Of a DNA stretch of 64,000 nt, positions 47,190 through 56,693 are shown one piece after another. The DNA is from Terrimonas pollutisoli (lineage in GTDB: Bacteria > Bacteroidota > Bacteroidia > Chitinophagales > Chitinophagaceae): NCBI RefSeq assembly GCF_029360765.1, contig NZ_JARKNA010000021.1, positions 1-64,000 on the forward strand. Direction: 5' to 3'. Numbering within the stretch: position 1 is the stretch's first letter; each line of letters opens with the position of its first letter. The translations under genes and the position numbers were made by a program. The notes beneath the pieces are model-generated. The model worked only from the letters and a program-made list of their open reading frames with translations. It did no database searches and was not told where the DNA came from.

Positions 47190-49615
47190 TGGCTATTTCC
47201 GAAAACTCATCGCAAGTAATAATCGAGGAACAGGTTACCAACAACGGCAAATCAGAATTGTCAAATTTAAGTGTAAGGGACCTGTTCTATAAATATATTC
47301 GTTTCCTGCCTGTATTTCTTTTATCAGTAGCCCTTGCTTTGTTGATAGCTTTTGTTTACCTGCGTTATGCGACGCGTATTTATAGTGCAGCCGGTAGCCT
47401 GCAAATAAAAAGTGAAGTCTCAGGAGGCGGGCGTTCGTCCGACAAGGTGGAAGATATCCTGATGGGAAATAACCGGACGGAAAATATTCAAAGCGAAATT
47501 GAAATTCTGAAGTCCCGGCCATTGATGGCCAGGGTGGTCAAAAAACTCGATTTGCAATTTAGTTACACGGCGATCGGAAGAATAAAAGATGAAAATGTTT
47601 ATAAGAGAGCTCCTTTTACGATCAAAGCTTTTGAAATAAATGATTCTTCCCGGTCATTCAGCATGAATATAAAGTTCAACGATGAAAACAGGTTCTATGT
47701 TAATCATGAATCAACTGAGATAGGTTTTGGCCAGGTATTTAAAAATAAATATGGCGTATTTGCCCTAGAAAAGAAAGGCGGTGCCGTCACCGGTACGGAA
47801 TATGAAATCGGGTGGAGACCTATCGAGGCAGTTGCTACGAGCCTCGCTGCTGCTGTAAACGTGACGCCAAAAGTGAGCGGGACCGGGCTTATTATTAGCA
47901 TGGAAACTACTAATGCGCAAATGGCGGCTGATATAGTCAACAATTTAATGGTTCAATATGACTCCCTGACGATTGAACAGAATAATTTTTCCACCGACCA
48001 GATGATTGGTTTTATTGACGTGAGGCTGGATAAATTGAAAGGTGAATTAGACAGTTTACAGGGTATTTTACTAGACTATCGCCAGAAAAATAAGCTGATC
48101 AATGTGGAAACGCAGTCGACCAATTCCTTTCAAACTATCATGGAGGCTGACAAGCTGATCAATGAGCAACAAATGCGGCTTTCGGTGGCAGGCATGATCG
48201 ATGATTACCTGAGAGATAAACAAAATCAATACAGCAAAATAGTTGTTCCATCTTCGCTGGGCCTGGAAGATGTGACGTTGAATGAACTGGTGAGTGGCTA
48301 TAACAAAGCACAATTGGCACGAAAATCATTATTGGAATCCAATATACCGCCGGATAATCCCGCCGTTAAAGAATCAGAGGCCCTGATCGAGCAGCAACGG
48401 GAGAGTGTGCTGGAAAACCTGCAAAATATCAAGTCTTCTTTTAGCAATGCTATTTCCAGGTTGAAAGGACAGACCCAATCCGAAGAAAGTGAATTAGAGA
48501 CCCTGCCTTATAAGATGAAAGAGTATGTGGACCTGGAACGGCAGGTTACTACCAAACTCGCCCTCTATAGCCTGCTGGAAGGAAAGAGAGAAGAAGCTGC
48601 CATTTCCAGGGCAGCCACTATCTCTAATTCAAAGATCGTTGATAAAGCCACGGCGTCATCTAACCCTGTAAAGCCTAATGACCGAACCATTCAAATCATG
48701 GCCATACTTATCGGTTTAGCCCTGCCGGCGCTGATTATTTTTATAGGTGAATTGTTAAACGATAAAGTGACTACCCGCTTTGATATCGAGAAAATTACGC
48801 AGGTACCTATCATGGGCGAGGTGGGGCATTCCTATTCGGAAAATGCCCTTGTGGTAAACAAAACCAGCCGGCGAATGGTAGCCGAGCAATTCCGGATCAT
48901 CCGGTCCAACCTGCAATATGTTTTGACAAAAACTGAAAAACCGATTATTCTTGTTACATCCTCCTTTAGTGGAGAGGGGAAGTCTTTTGTAAGTACAAAT
49001 ATGGGGGCCGTAATGGCGTTGACAGGCAAGAAAACCGTGATCCTGGAATTTGATATTCGTAAACCGAAAGTGCTGGCCGGACTAAACATGGGAAAACATC
49101 CAGGAATAACAAATTACCTGGTAGGAAAGGCCGATCTGAAAAATTTGATTTTGCCCATTCCCGGGCATGAAAACCTGTATGTGTTACCATGCGGGCCCAT
49201 ACCTCCGAACCCTGCCGAGTTGTTGCTTGACAGTAAAGTGTCGGATTTGTTTGCGTGGCTAAAACAGAATTTTGATGTGACCATTATAGACACAGCTCCG
49301 GTCGGTATGGTTAGCGATGCCCAAACGCTGGGTAAATATGCCGACTGTACTCTTTACCTAGTGCGGCAGGGTTATACCTTTAAAAAACAGATTGCGCTGA
49401 TCGACGACCTATACCAGGACAGAAAACTTCCTCACGTTTCTATCGTCGTGAATGATGTGAAATTGAAAGCCGGCTACGGATATTATGGCTATGGCCGCTA
49501 TGGTTATGGTTATGGTTATGGTAACAACGGATATTACGAAGAAGAGCAACCCGCAAAAAGCTGGTCGGATAGGTTAAGTGTCAAAAAATGGTTTCGGAAA
49601 AAAGCTGAGAGGTAA
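47189..49615 (+). CDS. Wzc-type polysaccharide co-polymerase / tyrosine kinase
   Basis: An 808-aa inner-membrane protein. Wzz domain with two membrane helices (about residues 35-55 and 500-520), GNVR-type region, long periplasmic coiled coil between, and a cytosolic BY-kinase (about 580-760) with Walker A SSFSGEGKSFVSTN, Walker A' VILEFDIRKPK and Walker B DVTIIDTAPVGMVSDA. The C-terminus is a Tyr/Gly-rich cluster (about 10 tyrosines) that is the autophosphorylation site. It controls chain length and export with the Wza-like protein. Confidence 0.93.
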   Translation: MAISENSSQVIIEEQVTNNGKSELSNLSVRDLFYKYIRFLPVFLLSVALALLIAFVYLRYATRIYSAAGSLQIKSEVSGGGRSSDKVEDILMGNNRTENIQSEIEILKSRPLMARVVKKLDLQFSYTAIGRIKDENVYKRAPFTIKAFEINDSSRSFSMNIKFNDENRFYVNHESTEIGFGQVFKNKYGVFALEKKGGAVTGTEYEIGWRPIEAVATSLAAAVNVTPKVSGTGLIISMETTNAQMAADIVNNLMVQYDSLTIEQNNFSTDQMIGFIDVRLDKLKGELDSLQGILLDYRQKNKLINVETQSTNSFQTIMEADKLINEQQMRLSVAGMIDDYLRDKQNQYSKIVVPSSLGLEDVTLNELVSGYNKAQLARKSLLESNIPPDNPAVKESEALIEQQRESVLENLQNIKSSFSNAISRLKGQTQSEESELETLPYKMKEYVDLERQVTTKLALYSLLEGKREEAAISRAATISNSKIVDKATASSNPVKPNDRTIQIMAILIGLALPALIIFIGELLNDKVTTRFDIEKITQVPIMGEVGHSYSENALVVNKTSRRMVAEQFRIIRSNLQYVLTKTEKPIILVTSSFSGEGKSFVSTNMGAVMALTGKKTVILEFDIRKPKVLAGLNMGKHPGITNYLVGKADLKNLILPIPGHENLYVLPCGPIPPNPAELLLDSKVSDLFAWLKQNFDVTIIDTAPVGMVSDAQTLGKYADCTLYLVRQGYTFKKQIALIDDLYQDRKLPHVSIVVNDVKLKAGYGYYGYGRYGYGYGYGNNGYYEEEQPAKSWSDRLSVKKWFRKKAER

Positions 49616-49696
49616 AGGTTAAGGTTGAGGTAAGGATTTAGAAGAGTTGTGGTTTAATGGGGTTGAGATTTTTATTTTATTTATTACTGAATTGAT

Positions 49697-50659
49697 ATGC
49701 GAATTTTAGTTACCGGGGGGGCTGGTTTTATTGGTTCCAATCTTGTTGAAAAGCTATTGAGCGATGAAAGAGTCAGTTTTGTACGGGTGCTGGATAATTT
49801 AGCAACCGGTTCGTTGAAAAATATTTCTTCATTTTCTTCGAATCCCAAATTTGAGTTTATAGAAGGTGATATCCGGAGTTATGAAACCTGCCTGCAGGTT
49901 TGCGAAGGGATCAATCTCATTTCACACCAGGCGGCTTTAGGCTCTGTTCCGCGTTCGATTGCCGATCCGCTGACAAGCCATGAAGTCAATATCACCGGTA
50001 CGCTGAACATTTTTACGGCTGCAAAAGAAAAGAAAGTAAGGCGGGTGGTGTATGCCGCCAGTTCGTCCACTTATGGTGATCATCCCGACCTGCCTAAAAT
50101 GGAAGATAGGATAGGTAACCCCCTCTCTCCTTATGCCGTTACCAAATATGTAAATGAATTGTATGCCCGGGTGTACGGCAATTTATATGGAGTTGAGTTT
50201 ATAGGTCTGCGTTATTTCAACATCTTTGGTCCGAGGCAGAATCCGAATGGTCCCTATGCTGCGGTTATCCCCCTGTTTGCAGAAGCCTTACTGGATAACA
50301 AGGCTCCTACAATCAATGGCGATGGAAGCCATAGCCGTGATTTCACTTATGTTGACAATGCAGTGCAGGCAAATATTCTTTCGCTTTTCACGGATAATTC
50401 AAAAGCAGTAAACCAGGTTTATAATATTGCCTGTGGTCATCAAACATCATTGTTGGAGTTGTTCAACTCTTTAAAGCGTGAAGCAGGTAGCGGTTTACAA
50501 CCAATTCATGGGCCTAATCGTACCGGCGATGTGAAGCACAGCCTTGCAGATATTTCAAAGGCATCCACCTTGTTAAACTATCACCCGCTGGTGGATGTAG
50601 AGGAGGGATTGAAGAAAACATTTAACTGGTATAAGAAGGAAAGGAAACCGGTTAATTAG
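49697..50659 (+). CDS. NAD-dependent epimerase (WbpP-like UDP-GlcNAc 4-epimerase)
   Basis: A 320-aa extended SDR enzyme: Rossmann motif TGGAGFIGSNL, catalytic Ser/Tyr/Lys in ASSSTYG...SPYAVTKYVNE. The segment RYFNIFGPRQNPNGPYAAVIPLF resembles WbpP/TviC UDP-N-acetylglucosamine 4-epimerases. It would supply UDP-GalNAc or a C4 epimer for the polymer. It stands 82 bp behind the Wzc-like gene. Confidence 0.85.
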   Translation: MRILVTGGAGFIGSNLVEKLLSDERVSFVRVLDNLATGSLKNISSFSSNPKFEFIEGDIRSYETCLQVCEGINLISHQAALGSVPRSIADPLTSHEVNITGTLNIFTAAKEKKVRRVVYAASSSTYGDHPDLPKMEDRIGNPLSPYAVTKYVNELYARVYGNLYGVEFIGLRYFNIFGPRQNPNGPYAAVIPLFAEALLDNKAPTINGDGSHSRDFTYVDNAVQANILSLFTDNSKAVNQVYNIACGHQTSLLELFNSLKREAGSGLQPIHGPNRTGDVKHSLADISKASTLLNYHPLVDVEEGLKKTFNWYKKERKPVN

Positions 50660-50709
50660 GCAACCATTCTTTTTTTACCGCAGAAGCATATAGCTTATAA
50701 AATTCAACT

Positions 50710-51768
50710 ATGCCTAAAACAATTATCATAACCGGCGGTGCGGGGTTTATTGGTTCGCATGTTGTTCGCCGTTTTGTTACAAAATACCCGGATTATAAAA
50801 TCATTAATCTTGATGCGTTAACGTATGCAGGCAACCTGGAGAACCTCAGGGATATTGAAAGTGAACCCAACTATTTTTTTGAGAAAGCCAACATACTCAA
50901 TGTTGATGAACTGGAGCGGATTTTTGTTCTTCATCAGCCTGATGGTATAATACATTTGGCCGCTGAATCACATGTAGACCGGTCCATACTTTCGCCTCTT
51001 GATTTTGTGTACACCAATGTAATAGGAACGGTGAACCTGCTGAATACAGCGAAGCATTTCTGGAAAGATAATTACGAAGGAAAAAGATTTTATCATGTAT
51101 CAACCGATGAGGTGTATGGAGCCTTAGGCGATACCGGGTATTTTACTGAAGAAACCAACTACGATCCTCATTCTCCTTATAGCGCCTCCAAAGCATCCAG
51201 TGATCATTTTGTAAGGGCTTATGGTGACACCTATGGGTTGCCCACCGTGATCAGCAATTGTTCCAACAATTATGGGCCCAATCACTTTCCTGAAAAGCTG
51301 ATTCCCCTCTTTATTAATAATATCATTACCAAAAAACCTTTACCTGTTTATGGTGATGGTTTATATACGAGGGACTGGTTGTTTGTAAAAGATCATGCGG
51401 CAGCTATTGACCTCGTGTTTCATAACGGGAAAAATCATGATACTTACAACATCGGGGGATTTAATGAATGGAAGAATATTGACCTCGTGAAACTGTTGTG
51501 CAAACTGATGGATGAAAAACTCGGCAATCCGGCCAGCACCAGTGAGCAACTGATCACTTATGTAAAGGATCGCCCCGGGCATGACAGGCGATATGCCATC
51601 GATGCCACAAAAATCAACAAAGAATTAGGCTGGCAACCTTCGGTAACCTTCGAAGAAGGGTTGGCGCAAACTATTGACTGGTATTTTGAAAATAAAGAGT
51701 GGTTGAAGCATGTAACGAGTGGGGAATACCAGGGTTATTATGAGAAGCAGTATGCGGAGAGAGGTTGA
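50710..51768 (+). CDS. rfbB: dTDP-glucose 4,6-dehydratase
   Basis: A 352-aa extended SDR. TGGAGFIGSHVVRRF at the N-terminus, HLAAESHVDRSI, STDEVYGALGDTGYFTEET (Asp/Glu pair of the dehydratase), and the YSASKASSDH active-site motif. It converts dTDP-glucose to dTDP-4-keto-6-deoxyglucose, an early step for dTDP-sugars such as rhamnose. It works with RfbA encoded 518 bp downstream. A four-helix-bundle gene is inserted between the two. Confidence 0.95.
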   Translation: MPKTIIITGGAGFIGSHVVRRFVTKYPDYKIINLDALTYAGNLENLRDIESEPNYFFEKANILNVDELERIFVLHQPDGIIHLAAESHVDRSILSPLDFVYTNVIGTVNLLNTAKHFWKDNYEGKRFYHVSTDEVYGALGDTGYFTEETNYDPHSPYSASKASSDHFVRAYGDTYGLPTVISNCSNNYGPNHFPEKLIPLFINNIITKKPLPVYGDGLYTRDWLFVKDHAAAIDLVFHNGKNHDTYNIGGFNEWKNIDLVKLLCKLMDEKLGNPASTSEQLITYVKDRPGHDRRYAIDATKINKELGWQPSVTFEEGLAQTIDWYFENKEWLKHVTSGEYQGYYEKQYAERG

Positions 51769-51889
51769 GGTTAAGATTAAGGTTAAGATTGAGTTGGAGG
51801 GAGGAGGTTTGAGAATGAGGTTGAGGACTAGAGAAAGGTTGAGAATGGAGTTAAGAAGAAAGAATTTAGGTTTAAGAAAAGGAATATAA
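51769..51889. repeat. C-poor purine-rich tract before the four-helix gene
   Basis: About 120 nt of G/A/T-rich sequence with almost no C and repeats of GGTTAAG, GATTAAGG and GGTTGAG. The region after the four-helix gene (52241-52285) has the complementary CTTAACC/CTTAATC character, so the gene is framed by inverted, low-complexity flanks. A similar GGTTAAGGTTGAGG tract follows the Wzc gene (49613-49640). Confidence 0.6.
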
Positions 51890-52252
51890 ATGGCTTATAA
51901 TGATTTTGCTGAGATGCCTGTTTGGCAATTGGGGGATCAAATTGTTGCTGAAATTTATAAATTAACGGAAGCCCTTCCTAAAAGAGAGGACTATGCTCTC
52001 TGTTCGCAATTACGTGACGCTGCAGTAAGTATTACCGGAAATATCGCTGAAGGTTTCGGCAGAGGACATGTAAAGGATAAGATCAATTTTTATTATTATT
52101 CAAGAGGCAGTGCACATGAAGTCCGAAGTCACTTGTTCAGCGGAAAAACGGCAGGATATTTTAATCTTGAACAAATTCATCCCATTCAATTAAAATGCCT
52201 GCAGGTAATTGAAGGATTAAACAAAATTATTAAAGGTCTTTCAAGCCCTTAA
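51890..52252 (+). CDS. Four-helix-bundle protein (S23 family)
   Basis: A 120-aa helical protein of the S23 / 23S-intervening-sequence family, recognised from DAAVSITGNIAEGFGRGHVKDKINFYYYSRGSAHEVRSHL. The family consists of four-helix bundles first found encoded in 23S rRNA insertions; no molecular activity is established. Here it interrupts the rfbB-rfbA pair inside a polysaccharide locus and is flanked by inverted purine-rich sequence, which suggests that it arrived as a cassette. Confidence 0.85.
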   Translation: MAYNDFAEMPVWQLGDQIVAEIYKLTEALPKREDYALCSQLRDAAVSITGNIAEGFGRGHVKDKINFYYYSRGSAHEVRSHLFSGKTAGYFNLEQIHPIQLKCLQVIEGLNKIIKGLSSP

Positions 52253-52285
52253 TCTTAAACTCATCCTTAACCTTTTTCTTAACTC

Positions 52286-53146
52286 ATGAAAGGAATTATT
52301 CTCGCCGGCGGAAGCGGCACAAGGTTATATCCCATTACCAAAGCTATCAGTAAGCAACTGATGCCCATTTACGATAAGCCGATGATCTATTACCCGCTTT
52401 CCACTTTAATGATGGCAGGCATAAAAGAAATATTGATCATTACTACGCCAGAAGACAATGCATCCTTTAAACGTTTGTTGGGCGATGGCAGCCAGGTAGG
52501 TTGCCGCTTTGAATATGCCATACAGGAAATACCCAATGGCCTGGCACAGGCTTTTGTGATTGGTGCTGATTTTATTGGCACTGATAAAGTGGCGCTGGTA
52601 TTAGGTGACAATATTTTTTACGGCGCCGGCCTTGGTCGTCAGTTGAAAACGCTAAATGATATTGACGGTGGTTATGTATTTGCTTACCAGGTGAGTGATC
52701 CTGAACGGTATGGTGTTGTGGAGTTTGATGCTGAAATGAAAGCCATCAGTATTGAAGAAAAACCTGCAAAGCCGAAATCAAATTATGCGGTGCCGGGTTT
52801 ATATTTTTATGATAACGAAGTGGTGAAAATTGCTAAAGAACTGAAACCATCTCCGCGGGGTGAATATGAAATTACGGATGTCAACAAAGAATACTTGCAA
52901 CAGGGTAAATTAAAAGTGGCTGTACTGGATCGCGGCACAGCATGGTTAGATACCGGCACTTTCGATTCTTTAAGCGACGCCAGTGAATTTGTAAGAGTGA
53001 TCGAAAAAAGACAAGGCACCAAGATTGGCTGCATAGAGGAAGTGGCTTATCGAAATAAGTTTATTAATAAAGAGCAAACCCTGGCCATAGCGGATACCCT
53101 GAACAAAAGTGGCTATGGTGTGTACTTAAAAAAAATTGTACAGTAA
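52286..53146 (+). CDS. rfbA: Glucose-1-phosphate thymidylyltransferase
   Basis: A 286-aa nucleotidyltransferase making dTDP-glucose from dTTP and glucose-1-phosphate. The signature GIILAGGSGTRLYPITKAISKQLMPIYDKPMIYYPLSTL is at the N-terminus; LVLGDNIFYGAGL, YGVVEFD and SIEEKPAKPKSNYAVPGLYFYD follow. Full length. Its product is the substrate of the RfbB enzyme upstream. The later rhamnose-pathway genes (rfbC, rfbD) are not in this window. Confidence 0.95.
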   Translation: MKGIILAGGSGTRLYPITKAISKQLMPIYDKPMIYYPLSTLMMAGIKEILIITTPEDNASFKRLLGDGSQVGCRFEYAIQEIPNGLAQAFVIGADFIGTDKVALVLGDNIFYGAGLGRQLKTLNDIDGGYVFAYQVSDPERYGVVEFDAEMKAISIEEKPAKPKSNYAVPGLYFYDNEVVKIAKELKPSPRGEYEITDVNKEYLQQGKLKVAVLDRGTAWLDTGTFDSLSDASEFVRVIEKRQGTKIGCIEEVAYRNKFINKEQTLAIADTLNKSGYGVYLKKIVQ

Positions 53147-53218
53147 GGCGATATAATTTTAATCCTGATTTGTTTTATTCGCGGGGTCAAACATCTAATA
53201 ACCTAGTAGCTAAAAAGT

Positions 53219-54379
53219 ATGTCCTCTGATCGTCCCAGGATTTTTTTTCCCAATCTTGATAGCCTAAGATTCCTGGCTTTTTTATTGGTTTTTCTCCAAC
53301 ACGGATTTTATAATGGTTTTAAAGCTTTTGAGGGTAAAAGCTATTTATCAGACAGGCTGATCAGTTTCTTTTTTACGGGTGGGGCAACCGGAGTTCAAAT
53401 ATTTTTTGTATTAAGCGGGTTTCTCATCACCTATTTATTACTGAACGAACAAAGAACAGCAGGCCAAATAGATCTGAAAAAATTCTACTTGCGCCGCACA
53501 TTAAGGATCTGGCCTTTATATTATGCTACTGTGATTTTTGCCTTTATATTTTATCCCTACCTCAAATCTATCATAGGTATTAATTCAGACCTCTGCTCAA
53601 GACCCTGGTATTACTTTACCTTCCTCGCCAATTTTGATTCCATTTATATTAGCCAGCACTGTCCCGGCCAAAGCGCCATGACCCAGGGTATTGTTTGGTC
53701 AGTTGCTATTGAAGAACAATTTTATATTTTCTGGCCTTTGTTGTTTCGCCTGTTACCTTCTTCCCGGCAATGGCTGATTTTCCCGCTCGTTATTGCTGCC
53801 TGCATTGGTTTTAGGATCTATAATGCCGATGCTGAAGGAAAGGTATTGTACTTTCACACATTTGCAGTGATGGGCGACCTGGCGATTGGCGGTCTCTTTG
53901 CCTATTTATGCATGCACAACCAAAAGTTTTTAGCGTGGCTGCAGCAGTTGCCAAAAAAGGCCATTGCCTTTGCTTATCTTTTTATTTTCTTCTGTTATTT
54001 TTTTCAGGACCTCATTTTTACGTTTCCCGGGTCGGTAACATCTAGCAGGCTAATCTTTGATTGCTTTTGGGCGTTTATTATTGTTGAGCAATGCTTTGCC
54101 AGAAACAATTTATTTGCATTAGGCAGGAATGAAAAGTTCTCCAGCCTCGGCAAAGTTTCGTATGGTCTCTACATGCTTCATCCAATAGGAATTTTGATTA
54201 CAGATATAGCATTCAGATTATTAAAGATCAATACTAGTTCATCCTTTATACTGATAGTGATGGGCTTAATAAGCCTGATACTTAGTATTTTGATAGCAAG
54301 GTTGAGTTATAAATGGTTTGAGATCCCATTCCTGAGACTGAAAGATAAATTCGCCGTTGTAAAAACACAAGTGGTTTAA
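53219..54379 (+). CDS. Acyltransferase family 3 (OafA/YrhL-like), copy 1
   Basis: A 386-aa membrane acyltransferase 3 protein with about ten helices. Hallmarks are FFPNLDSLRFLAFLLVFLQHGF (catalytic His), GVQIFFVLSGFLITYLLL, FYLRRTLRIWPLYY and WSVAIEEQFYIFWPLLF. It should transfer O-acetyl or similar groups to the polymer or its precursor. A second, diverged copy follows directly. Confidence 0.9.
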   Translation: MSSDRPRIFFPNLDSLRFLAFLLVFLQHGFYNGFKAFEGKSYLSDRLISFFFTGGATGVQIFFVLSGFLITYLLLNEQRTAGQIDLKKFYLRRTLRIWPLYYATVIFAFIFYPYLKSIIGINSDLCSRPWYYFTFLANFDSIYISQHCPGQSAMTQGIVWSVAIEEQFYIFWPLLFRLLPSSRQWLIFPLVIAACIGFRIYNADAEGKVLYFHTFAVMGDLAIGGLFAYLCMHNQKFLAWLQQLPKKAIAFAYLFIFFCYFFQDLIFTFPGSVTSSRLIFDCFWAFIIVEQCFARNNLFALGRNEKFSSLGKVSYGLYMLHPIGILITDIAFRLLKINTSSSFILIVMGLISLILSILIARLSYKWFEIPFLRLKDKFAVVKTQVV

Positions 54380-54430
54380 AACACGCAACCAATCCGGAGA
54401 ATTAAAAACTATTCAACTAACATTCAAAAT

Positions 54431-55570
54431 TTGAAGAACGCTAGATCACTTTATCTTCCTGGCCTTAATGGCATCCGTGCTATCGCCGCTTTATTGGTTG
54501 TTATATCACATATAAGTTTGCAAATTGCCGATCTTGGCTTCGCGGCAAGAGGAAGTATTAATATGGCGGGGAAGGGTGTTACTATGTTTTTTGTATTGAG
54601 CGGCTACCTGATAACAACCCTGCTTTTAAAAGAACAGGATAAAACCGGTGCTATTTCTTTACGCAAATTTTATGTCAGGCGTATTCTTCGTATCTGGCCT
54701 ATTTATTACCTGGCATTGATCATTGCCATTTGCTGGTTCTTATTCTCCAATCAGCCGATTGATGGCAGTGGCGCTTTTTTCTATACCTTTTTAATGGCCA
54801 ATGTTCCCTTTGTATTTGGAGGAGTTATCAGCCCGGTGGCTCAATTGTGGAGTGTAGGTGTTGAAGAGCAGTTTTATCTTTTCTGGCCCTGGCTGTTCCG
54901 TTGGAAGCAACGGCTCCCGTACCTGATGTTAGGAATTATCGTATTGTTTCTCGGCTTACGATTGTTGTTGCGGGTAGTAGAGAATGGGAATTGGTACACG
55001 TTTATTGGTGTTACCCGGTTCCATTGTATGGCGATAGGCGGACTTGGTGCCTGGGCCATCCATCACAAAAAAGCTTTTGTTCAAAAATTGTATCACCCGG
55101 TATTGCAGGTGGTATGCTGGCTGATATTAGCGATATCTGTATACAAGCCCCTCCATTTTCTTTCCATCATTGATAACGAGCTCTATGCTTTTCTGTTCCT
55201 TGTTATCATTATTAACGTTAGCACCAATCCCAAAACGGTTTTACGGCTTGAGCATCCCATCATCAGTTGGCTGGGGCGAATATCATATGGCATCTACGTA
55301 TATCATTTATTTGCTATCATTATTGGATTTGCTTTGTATAGACGCTTGCTGCCGGCATCTCCGGGTTATGAGATCATTGTGTATATTTTGGTAACAGGCA
55401 TTACCTTGTTGATGGCCCATATTTCGTATTACTATTTCGAATCCTGGTTTTTACACCGCAAGGAAAAATTTGCAGTGGTACCCAGTACCAATGTGGCTCA
55501 GGATTTACCACGCAACGATCAAAGTGAATTAAAAGTGTCAATTAATACGGTGGGAAATAATGCCGATTAA
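54431..55570 (+). CDS. Acyltransferase family 3 (OafA/YrhL-like), copy 2
   Basis: A 379-aa paralog of the preceding gene: YLPGLNGIRAIAALLVVISHI, GVTMFFVLSGYLITTLLL, FYVRRILRIWPIYYLAL and WSVGVEEQFYLFWPWLF. The start is a TTG at 54431 because no ATG lies near. Two acyltransferases in a row suggest that two positions or two sugars of the repeat unit are acylated (inference). Confidence 0.88.
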   Translation: MKNARSLYLPGLNGIRAIAALLVVISHISLQIADLGFAARGSINMAGKGVTMFFVLSGYLITTLLLKEQDKTGAISLRKFYVRRILRIWPIYYLALIIAICWFLFSNQPIDGSGAFFYTFLMANVPFVFGGVISPVAQLWSVGVEEQFYLFWPWLFRWKQRLPYLMLGIIVLFLGLRLLLRVVENGNWYTFIGVTRFHCMAIGGLGAWAIHHKKAFVQKLYHPVLQVVCWLILAISVYKPLHFLSIIDNELYAFLFLVIIINVSTNPKTVLRLEHPIISWLGRISYGIYVYHLFAIIIGFALYRRLLPASPGYEIIVYILVTGITLLMAHISYYYFESWFLHRKEKFAVVPSTNVAQDLPRNDQSELKVSINTVGNNAD

Positions 55571-55648
55571 ATTTTATTATAACTCTTCAATTATTCTTAA
55601 AAATGCAGGCTGTTTTCTGTTGCCTGGTAAATTAAATCATACTTATCT

Positions 55649-56668
55649 ATGTCTTTAGATCTTAATGGCAAATCAATTTTGATTACTGGTGGCACAGGAT
55701 CATTTGGAAAAGCATTTACAAAAACGGTGTTAACTAAATGGCCCAATATTAAAAGACTTGTTATCTATTCAAGAGATGAGCAAAAGCAGTTCCAGATGGC
55801 CCAGGAGTACCCCTTCAACAAGTATCCACAAATACGATTTTTTATTGGCGATGTTCGGGATGAGGAAAGGCTGATCAGAGCCTTTCGGGGAATTGATTAT
55901 GTAATTCATGCAGCCGCCATGAAGCATGTGCCCATAGCAGAATACAATCCTGACGAGTGTATTAAGACAAATGTAGTAGGTGCACAAAACGTTATTCATG
56001 CTTGTCTTGAAACTGCAGTAGAAAGAGTAGTTGCGCTTTCAACAGATAAGGCCTGTGCGCCAATCAATTTGTATGGCGCCACAAAACTTACTTCCGATAA
56101 ATTGTTTATAGCCGCCAATAATATCAGGGGTAATAATCCAATTAAGTTTTCGGTGGTCCGTTATGGCAATGTGATGGGATCTAACGGTTCCGTCATTCCT
56201 TTTTTTATTCAAAAGAAAAAAGACGGCGTGTTGCCAATCACTGTTGAATCGATGACTAGGTTTAATATTACACTCGAAGGCGGCGTAGACATGGTATTGC
56301 ATGCTTTGGAATATGCCTGGGGCGGTGAATTATTTGTACCGAAAATACCGTCCTATAAAATAATGGATGTAGCAAAAGCTATCGGACCCGCATGCGAGCA
56401 CAAAATTGTTGGAATAAGACCCGGGGAAAAAATTCATGAGGAGATGATCACCTCTTCCGATTCATTTTTTACCTATGATCTCGGAAAATATTATGTAATC
56501 GTTCCCCAAACTCCCAATTGGAAAATCGATGAGTTCATACAGCATTTTAATGCAAAAAAAGTTCCGGATGGGTTTGCCTACGATTCAGGTACCAACTCTG
56601 AATGGGAAACAGTCGAAAGCCTGCAACAATTGATCCGGGAACATGTAGATCCTGATTTTGTAGCTTAA
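55649..56668 (+). CDS. pseB: UDP-GlcNAc 4,6-dehydratase (inverting)
   Basis: A 339-aa SDR of the PseB/FlaA1 type, first enzyme of pseudaminic acid synthesis. Rossmann motif TGGTGSFGKAFT, DVRDEERL, YVIHAAAMKHVPIAEYNPDECIKTNVVGAQNVIHACLE, and NLYGATKLTSDK. It converts UDP-GlcNAc to UDP-2-acetamido-2,6-dideoxy-beta-L-arabino-hexos-4-ulose. The next gene begins 25 bp downstream. Confidence 0.93.
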   Translation: MSLDLNGKSILITGGTGSFGKAFTKTVLTKWPNIKRLVIYSRDEQKQFQMAQEYPFNKYPQIRFFIGDVRDEERLIRAFRGIDYVIHAAAMKHVPIAEYNPDECIKTNVVGAQNVIHACLETAVERVVALSTDKACAPINLYGATKLTSDKLFIAANNIRGNNPIKFSVVRYGNVMGSNGSVIPFFIQKKKDGVLPITVESMTRFNITLEGGVDMVLHALEYAWGGELFVPKIPSYKIMDVAKAIGPACEHKIVGIRPGEKIHEEMITSSDSFFTYDLGKYYVIVPQTPNWKIDEFIQHFNAKKVPDGFAYDSGTNSEWETVESLQQLIREHVDPDFVA

Positions 56669-56693
56669 TTTAGTCAGTATTAATTGTATAATA

